Of a DNA stretch of 64,000 bases, positions 58,354 through 64,000 are shown piece by piece. Within the stretch, counting starts at the first letter, position 1. Each line of letters begins with the position of its first letter. The stretch is from Lolium rigidum (taxonomy: Eukaryota > Streptophyta > Magnoliopsida > Poales > Poaceae). The notes under the pieces are model-generated. The model saw only the letters and a program-made list of their open reading frames with translations. It was not told the DNA's origin and made no database searches. The translations under genes and the position numbers were made by a program. The stretch is from assembly GCF_022539505.1 (NCBI RefSeq), contig NC_061514.1:37105769-37169768 (forward strand), read 5' to 3'.

Positions 58354-58526
58354 TGACCTCGCAGACTCCCAGGAGAAGGGTGACATGCAGCGCTGGAACG
58401 TAGAGCGAGGACCGAATCCTCGTACGTCCTCGTCAATGACCACGTCGCTCAACGGTCGCCGGCAATCCAGCACCTCGGTGGGATGCAGGAACGGCTGAAA
58501 GGCCACTAGCGACTACTTCACGTGAC

Positions 58527-58608
58527 AGATGAAAGGAGTTTGCCGATTCTACAATAATAATTAAAAAGATGAAAGGAGTTTGCCGATTCTACAATAATAA
58601 AAAAATCG
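58527..58608. repeat. 40-bp tandem duplication
   Basis: AGATGAAAGGAGTTTGCCGA followed by TTCTACAATAATAA occurs at 58527 and again at 58567, identical over more than 30 bases. It lies between dioxygenase copies 1 and 2. Confidence 0.92.
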
Positions 58609-58689
58609 TTTCCAAGCTACTGACACTTTCATGCTTCGGACGCACAGGAAGGAAGCCCGGGTGATATTCTTCTTTACCAAAAAAAATAA

Positions 58690-59022
58690 TCACAAGGTGA
58701 TGTTGAGGATACGATTCTAAGAAAGCCACGACACGGCCGGCCTTGCACTACGAAAACCAGTCAAGGGCATGATGACCGCCAGCCGTCGGCACAGTAGGGG
58801 TTGGCCTGCCTGCCTGCACCTCACTACGCGGCCTTGGTCGGCCTGACCAGAGATGACGTTGCGAAATGGTTAAGTACCGTCATCTTTGAGCTTCATCTCT
58901 AACACTAACCTCTCGTCTCTGCCTCCTGACCTCTGCTGCATAATCAACCAATCATGTCCCCTCCTGATCTCCCAGACTCCCAGGTGAAGGGTGACAGCGC
59001 TGGAACGTGGAGTGATGACCGT
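58690..59022 (+). pseudogene. Dioxygenase 5'-end copy 2, truncated
   Basis: It matches the promoter, leader and start of exon 1 of the intact gene at about 90%: GATGTTGAGGATACGATTCTAAGAAAGCCACG, TGGTTAAGTACCGTC, CTCTAACACTAACCTCTC, then ATG at 58954. The frame reads 'MSPPDLPDSQVKGDSAGTWSDDR' and homology stops at 59022, where an unrelated 80-bp duplicated sequence begins. The truncated frame has no catalytic residues. An intact core promoter here could still give transcripts. Confidence 0.82.
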
Positions 59023-59165
59023 CAGCGGCTACCAAAAACACACTGCCGTCGCAGATTCGATGCCGCCGCAGATTCGATGCCGCCGCCGCGCTGAAACCCG
59101 TCAGCGGCTACCAAAAACACACTGCCGTCGCATATTCGATGCCGCCGCCGCGCGAAGCTGCCATC
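59022..59165. repeat. ~80-bp tandem duplication
   Basis: GTCAGCGGCTACCAAAAACA followed by CACTGCCGTCGCA.ATTCGATGCCGCCG occurs at about 59021 and 59099. The second half of the first copy also has GATTCGATGCCGCCGC twice. It marks the breakpoint of dioxygenase copy 2. Confidence 0.88.
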
Positions 59166-59538
59166 CTGCCAAGGCCTATGCAAGATCAGCAACACATCTT
59201 CCTAGTAACAATTGTGCATTTTTTGTCACTGTTGCCTAGGTCCTACTAACTGTTTACTTAGTAATAGTTGTATTTTTTATAGAAGAAAAAACGTCCAACA
59301 TTTGGCGTGGTGATGTTCTTTACCGACAGAAATCACATAGTGATGTTCAGGATACGATTCTAAGAAAGCCACGACACGGCCGGCTTTGGCCTGCCTGCCA
59401 GCACCTCACTACACGGACTTGGTCGGCCTGACCAGAGACGACGTTGCGAAATGGTTAAGTACCGTCGTCTTTGTGCTTCATCTCTAACACTAACCTCTCG
59501 TCTCTGCCTCCTGACCTCTGCTGCACAATTAAGCAATC

Positions 59539-60802
59539 ATGTCCCGTGCTGATCTCCCAGCCACCCCGGAGAAGGGTGACAGCGCTGGAACGTGGAGTGA
59601 TGACCGTATCCCAGTCGTTGACCTCGACGTCCTTGTGAATGGCGACGCCGCTCAACGGGCGGAGGCGATCCGGCACCTTGGTCGGGCGTGTGAAGAGTGG
59701 GGCTTCTTTATGGTACATACTCAAATTTGCACTCTAGAATTTCAAGCAAGCGTATACTTGATGTTCAAAGCTTACGTGTATGTGAATCTCTGACAAGGTC
59801 ATCAACCATGGTGTTCCTGCATTTCTCCAAGGAGCAACCATGGACGCGTGCAAGGAGATGTTCGATTTACCAGCGGAGGAAAATGCTGAGTACATGAACC
59901 CCACCCTAATGGCGCCCGTTAGCCTCGGGACGTCTTTGAATTCTGCCTACTGGAGGAACTACGTGAAGTTTTTCACTCACCCCGATTTCCACTGCCCGGA
60001 GAAGCCAGCAAACCTGAGGCACGCAAAAACGATCCACTTTTTTTTTGCAACTTTTCAGAAATAAATGCATTTTTTTTGCTTGGACCATCACTCATTATAT
60101 TGGTTTGGCAGAGTAAATGTTACCGAGTACGCGACTCGCACGAGAGGCCTGATGCTAGCGCTCACGGCGGCGATCTCCGAGAGCATGGGGCTTGACGACG
60201 GCCGCATCGCTGAAGCGCTAAACCTGGAGGACTGCTTCCAGTTAATCGTCTGGAACCAATACCCGCCGGCTGGCCCGGAAGTCGGGTTGCCGCCTCACAC
60301 TGACCACGGCCTACTCGCTCTTCTCTTCCAGACCGGCGTCGACGGCCTACAGGTCCAGAAAAACGGCCGTTGGATCCTCGCGAAGCCCATTCCCAACTCG
60401 TACTTCGTCATCGCCGGCGATCAGCTTGAGGTGACCGACCAACTGAGCAATTACCTACTTCGGAGTGTGTCATGAACTATGTATGTGTAACTTCCTGACA
60501 CTTGCTTGCAGATTGTTAGCAATGGAAGGTACAAGGCAGCGCTCCACCGTGCAATGGTCCATGGAGAGCAGGCGAGAATGTCGTCCGTGTGCCTGCTCGG
60601 GCCATGCCTGGACACCGTCGTCCAGCCGATACCAGAGGTGGCACTGCAGGGAGTGGAGTTCAGGGGTATCAAGTACAGAGAGTACATTGAGCACCAACGC
60701 ACCAAAACTGTTAACGAGAATGCGGCGGTGGTCGTCGCTCGTGCGCAGCGTGAAATATTAGCGCGCCAGGGCTCGCCCAACAGTACCGAAATTAAAGCCT
60801 AA
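59539..60802 (+). CDS. 2-oxoglutarate/Fe(II)-dependent dioxygenase
   Basis: Four exons, 59539-59712, 59798-60018, 60112-60430 and 60512-60802, give 334 aa. The N-terminal DIOX_N part has 'RIPVVDLD' (23-30) and 'WGFFMVINHGVP' (54-65). The catalytic domain has 'NQYPPAGP' (180-187), the iron ligands H194, D196 (HTD) and H250, and the co-substrate pair R260 and S262 (RMS). All are present, so the enzyme looks active. Length is normal for the family. Introns 1 and 3 are GT-AG; intron 2 (60019-60111) has a GC donor (CTGAG/GCACGC), the only frame-keeping choice I found. The group resembles cereal enzymes annotated as flavanone 3-hydroxylase-like or 2-ODD 11-like, with diverse substrates; the substrate here is unknown. 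It is likely a soluble cytosolic protein. Two broken copies of its 5' end lie upstream. Confidence 0.9.
60019..60111 (+). other. GC-AG intron 2 of the dioxygenase
   Basis: The intron starts GCACGC and ends TTTGGCAG, with a T-rich stretch before the acceptor. Using it restores Leu-Arg-Val-Asn across the junction, in line with the family. No GT donor nearby keeps the frame. GC donors are a minor but real class in plants and are usually weaker. Confidence 0.7.
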
Positions 60803-61570
60803 GACCCTGCTTATTCAGATCAAAAGCAGTTCTCAAATTGGGATGCTCTATGGGTTGTTGCAGTTCCATATCAGTTTGTTGTCTCGCTTCTTTTGGTCCA
60901 TTTCGTTGTTGTTGTAAGTGAATTCCTGAACTTGTACTTCCTCCGAACTAAAGCCACGGCACTTGTTATGGATCACAATACAAATAGATTTTTGTCCCGT
61001 AGTAGATTTTCGATGCCGAGCATCTATCCGCGTGTTTCCTATTGGTGTGAGGGCACTTCTCTTTCCCATTTCCGTTTATCTTTATTTTATAATATTGTTG
61101 AACAATGTATTTTCGTTATAAAAGTAATAGAAAAGGGATTGAGTTGCCCAGATTGAAAAAATGTCAAAATCGTGAAGGTAATAGAATATTTATACCTTGA
61201 CGGGCAAATGAACATATCACAACGTATTTACCAGACAATGAAGAAAGAACCAGTCAATATAATATTATCCACTTTAAATATTTGACTAGACCTATGAAAA
61301 GCGTATTTTCACTACATTGAGATTAGGGACGACGATGATACTTGAGGATCTACTAAGGTCTGGAAATGATTCCTCAAGAAATAAATGGGTGACGGAAATC
61401 GATTGAAAAGGGAACTAGGTGCCCTTGTAATAGACACTCGTACTCGTTAATATTTCCTACACTTCAGAATCGTAGTTCGTGCCACGGTAGCCATGCTGGA
61501 CGGGGCACATGAGCTGGGCATATCCATGGGTTCGAGTCATGCGGCCCCCACGTAGTCCAAGAGGGCTTTC
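60803..61570. other. 3' flank of the dioxygenase, no further gene
   Basis: AT-rich DNA. The 3' UTR probably ends within the first 300-400 bases, but no single polyadenylation signal stands out. No open frame with a domain. Confidence 0.4.
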
Positions 61571-61576
61571 TCACCT

Positions 61577-62030
61577 TCAGTATGTCGATGACACCCTCAT
61601 CAGCGACCCAAAGTCCATGTACACGACAACTTCTAGCCAAAAATAGGTGGCGTGCAATCCACCCTCTAACACAAACTTGTGCAAGTTTGATACAACATAT
61701 GCCCCTACAAGGGATAGAGCTAGAAGTTCGATGCACCTACTTCCCCTCCGACATATTTGTGCAAGTGTTATGCATTTCCATTCCCCACAAAGGATGTGAT
61801 ATAATAGCCTGAGGTAACCGCCACCCCGACACAGGATGTGAGCCTGCGGCCCGATGCACCTGCCAACCCGGGACACTATGCAAGCCAATTGCCGGAGGAA
61901 CCCACTGCCCTTGCGACATATTCTTGCAATAGCGAAGCACCGCCAACCTGTGTAGAGGGTGTGAGCCAGAAGCTGGAGGCACCGACCATGATCCCTCTCA
62001 AAGATGTTTGCAAGCCCGAAGTTTGAGTTC
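61577..62030. repeat. Degenerate minisatellite with a 180-codon open frame
   Basis: Variants of GCACC..CC, CATATT.TTGCAA, AGGATGTGA and 'gcc.gaggaacc' recur at short intervals. The minus strand is open for 180 codons (62119-61577) and the predicted peptide shows repeated 'RxIxLLAHILxxGxRCxxLAxICRRGS'-type phrases about 20-30 residues long. The repeat keeps the frame open, so the ORF may be a by-product. No known domain. Confidence 0.45.
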
Positions 62031-62032
62031 GA

Positions 62033-62105
62033 CACTAGTGGAAAACAGGGCTTTCGTGGGAGCCTTTTGTCGCGGGCGCGCCTGCACCCGCGACAAATGG
62101 CCTGG
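62033..62105 (+). mobile_element. Left terminus of a CACTA element, interrupted by an LTR retrotransposon
   Basis: CACTAGTGGAAAACAGGGCTT starts the element, followed by CTTTTGTCGCGGG and the inverse CCCGCGACAAATGG, typical subterminal repeats. At 62106 it is cut by the Gypsy LTR. The rest should lie right of the window, beyond that retroelement. Confidence 0.75.
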
Positions 62106-63700
62106 TGATACGTCTCCAACGTATCGATAATTTCTTATGTTCCATGCTACTTTATTGATGATACCTACATGTTTTATGCACATTATATGTCATATTTATG
62201 CATTTTCTGGAACTAACCTATTAACAAGATGCCGAAGAGCCCGTTGCTGTTTTCTGCTGTTTTTGGTTTCAGAAATCCTAGTAAAGAAATATTCTCGGAA
62301 TTGGACGAAACTTTCGCCCAGGATCCTATTTTTGCACGAAGCTTCAGAAGACCGAAGAGATAACGAAGTGGGGCCACGAGGCGGCCAGAGGGCAGGGCGG
62401 CGCGGCCCAGGCCTTGGCCGCGCCGACCTAGCCTCTGGGCCCCTCGTGTGGCCCCCCGCGTTGCCCCTCCGCCTACTTAAAGCTTCCGTCGCGAAACCCC
62501 CAGTACCGAGAGCCACGATACGGAAAACCTCACAGAGACGCCGCCGCCGCGAATCCCATCTCGGGGGATTCGGAGATCGCCTCCGGCACCCTGCCGGAGA
62601 GGGGATTCATCTCCCGGAGGACTCTACACCGCCATGGTCGCCTCCGGAGTGATGAGTGAGTAGTTCACCCCTGGACCATGGGTCCATAGCAGTAGTTAGA
62701 TGGTCGTCTTCTCCTTGTTGTGCTTCATTGTTGGATCTTGTGAGCTGCCTAACATGATCAAGATCATCTATCTGTAATACTATATGTTGTGTTTGTCGGG
62801 ATCCGATGGATAGAGAGTACTATGATTATGGTGATTATCAATCTATTGTTTATGTGTTGTTTATGATCTTGCATGCTCTCCGTTACTAGTAGAGGCTCTG
62901 GCCAAGTTTTTACTCTTAACTCCAAGAGGGAGTATTTATGCTCGATAGTGGGTTCATGCCTCCATTGAATCCAGGACAATGGATGAAAGTTCTAAGGTTG
63001 TGGATGTGCTCGTTGCCACTAGGGATAAAACATTGATGCTATGTCTAAGGATGTAGTTGTTGATTACATTACGCACCATACTTAATGCAATTGTCTCGTT
63101 GCTTTGCAACTTAATACCGGAGGGGTTCGGATGATAACCCGAAGGTGGACTTTTTAGGCATAGATGCAGTTGGATGGCGGTCTATGTACTTTGTCGTAAT
63201 GCCCCGATTAAATCTCACTATATTTATCATATCATGTATATGCATTGTTATGCCTTTCTCTATTTGTCAATTGCCCGACCGTAATTTGTTCACCCAACAT
63301 GCTTTTATCTTATGGGAGAGACACCTCTAGTGAACCGTGGACCCCGGTCCTATTCTTTACATAGCATTCAATCTATCGCAATTGTGTTTACTGTTTTCTT
63401 TGCAAACATCTTCCACTCGATACGTTTAATCCTTTGTTACAAGCAAGCCTGAGTGAGATTGACAACCTCACCTGTTTCGTTGGGGCAAAGTACTTGGGTT
63501 GTGTTGTGCAGGTTCCGCGTTGGCGCCGGAATCCCCGGTGTTGCGCCGCATCACATTTCGCGACCATCAACCTTCAACGTGCTTCTTGGCTCCTACTGGT
63601 TCGATTAAACCTTGGTTTCATACCGAGGGAAAACTTGCCACCGTGCGCATCATACCTTCCTCTTGGGGTTCCCAACGGACGTGTACATCTACGCGCATCA
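62106..63700 (+). repeat. 5' LTR of Gypsy-type element C (1595 bp)
   Basis: It starts TGATACGTCTCCAACGTATC and ends CTACGCGCATCA, and is followed by a primer-binding site, so it is a 5' LTR in plus orientation. It is the best-kept copy of the family in the window (compare 5396-6984 and 9541-11122). Its left flank is CACTA sequence (TGGCCTGG). The 3' LTR is outside the window, so the target duplication cannot be checked. Confidence 0.9.
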
Positions 63701-64000
63701 AGCACTTTTTCTGGCGCCGTTGCCGGGGAGATCAAGACACGCTGCAAGGGGAGTCTCCACTTCTCAATCTCTTTACTTTGTTTTTGTCTTGCTTTATTTT
63801 ATTTACTACTTTGTTTGCTGCACTAAATCAAAACACAAAAAATTAGTTGCTAGTTTTACTTTATTTACTGTCTTGCTCTCTATATCAAAAACACAAAAAA
63901 ATTAGTTACCTGTCTTTACTTTATTTGTCTAGTTTACTTTTTGCTTCTTGCATCATGTTTCCTTTTAATTTCACCACAAAAGACATACCGGTAGGACGTG
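63701..64000 (+). mobile_element. Leader of element C with tRNA-Asp primer-binding site
   Basis: 63712-63729 reads TGGCGCCGTTGCCGGGGA, an exact complement of the last 18 bases of plant tRNA-Asp, 11 bases after the LTR. The A/T-rich leader continues with two related AAACACAAAAAATTAGTT blocks (about 63832 and 63889). The gag frame should begin near the right end of the window. Confidence 0.85.

Larger units (their letters stand above)
55536..58512 (+). pseudogene. Dioxygenase 5'-end copy 1, split by a Harbinger-type element
   Basis: 55536-55768 matches the promoter and leader of the intact dioxygenase (GGTGATGT..AGGATACGATT, AAG.A.GCCACGACACGGCC, GACGTTGCGAAAT, CTCTGCTGCACAAT, then ATGTCCCG at 55755). 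The frame continues 'MSRP' and is interrupted at 55768. It resumes at 58357 with CCTCGCAGACTCCCAGGAGAAGGG and 'GACGT..TCGTCAATG' through GGCACCTCGGTGGG to about 58490. Exons 2-4 are absent and small indels break the frame. The flank duplication TGA on both sides of the insert confirms it was one exon. Non-functional. Confidence 0.82.

Noticed and set aside
59539..59793. 84-aa single-exon protein at the dioxygenase start
   Set aside because: It is exon 1 read into intron 1; splicing at 59712/59798 restores the conserved VINHGVP segment.

Overview
This is a window of plant nuclear DNA from a large, transposon-rich grass genome. Three things point to a Pooideae cereal relative (Triticeae or oat tribe): Ty3/Gypsy LTRs of the TGATACGTC...CGCATCA type primed by tRNA-Asp, CACTA elements with 'TTAGTCGCGGTT' subterminal repeats, and P450 genes of the monocot-restricted CYP51H subfamily. 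The species cannot be fixed from the sequence. There is no operon structure and no bacterial or viral gene set.

Only three genes look intact. Two are CYP51H-type cytochrome P450s in opposite orientation about 10 kb apart: 19522-21741 (+), 490 aa, and 31892-34556 (-), 488 aa. Each has two exons with the single intron at the same site and phase. The third is a 334-aa 2-oxoglutarate/Fe(II)-dependent dioxygenase at 59539-60802 (+) with four exons, one of whose introns uses a GC donor. CYP51H enzymes in oat and wheat act in triterpenoid defence pathways, so this could be part of a specialised-metabolism neighbourhood. No oxidosqualene cyclase or glycosyltransferase is visible, so a cluster is only a hypothesis.

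Layout. 1-3918: right end of a CACTA element with a GGGCCGGCCCA-rich tandem array. 3919-11122: two same-family Gypsy elements nested in opposite orientation, the inner one broken by the CACTA; the outer one sits in a LINE 3' region (11123-11612). 11720-13963: local duplication and a 5'-truncated LINE. 14-19.5 kb: AT-rich DNA with MITEs. 19.5-21.7 kb: CYP51H gene A. 22-31.8 kb: GC-rich retroposon-like blocks, an ~85-bp minisatellite and a long gene-empty AT-rich stretch. 31.9-34.6 kb: CYP51H gene B, with a 1.25-kb retroposon-like insertion 44 bp before its ATG. 36.6-38.6 kb: Harbinger-type element carrying a broken B3-domain gene and a solo LTR. 38.8-48.8 kb: LINE RNase H remnant, two more Harbinger-like elements with decayed ORFs, a SINE-like unit, a purine-rich repeat and MITEs. 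49.7-53 kb: two related non-autonomous CACTA elements in inverted orientation, one containing a 5S rRNA-derived segment. 53.8-55.5 kb: LINE-related retroposons. 55.5-60.8 kb: three tandem copies of the dioxygenase 5' end, the first split by a Harbinger-type element, the second truncated, the third intact. 61.5 kb to the end: degenerate minisatellite, then a CACTA terminus interrupted by a 1595-bp Gypsy LTR.

Exon limits were set by splice consensus and family alignment from memory. Family names for repeats are structural inferences; no database search was possible.
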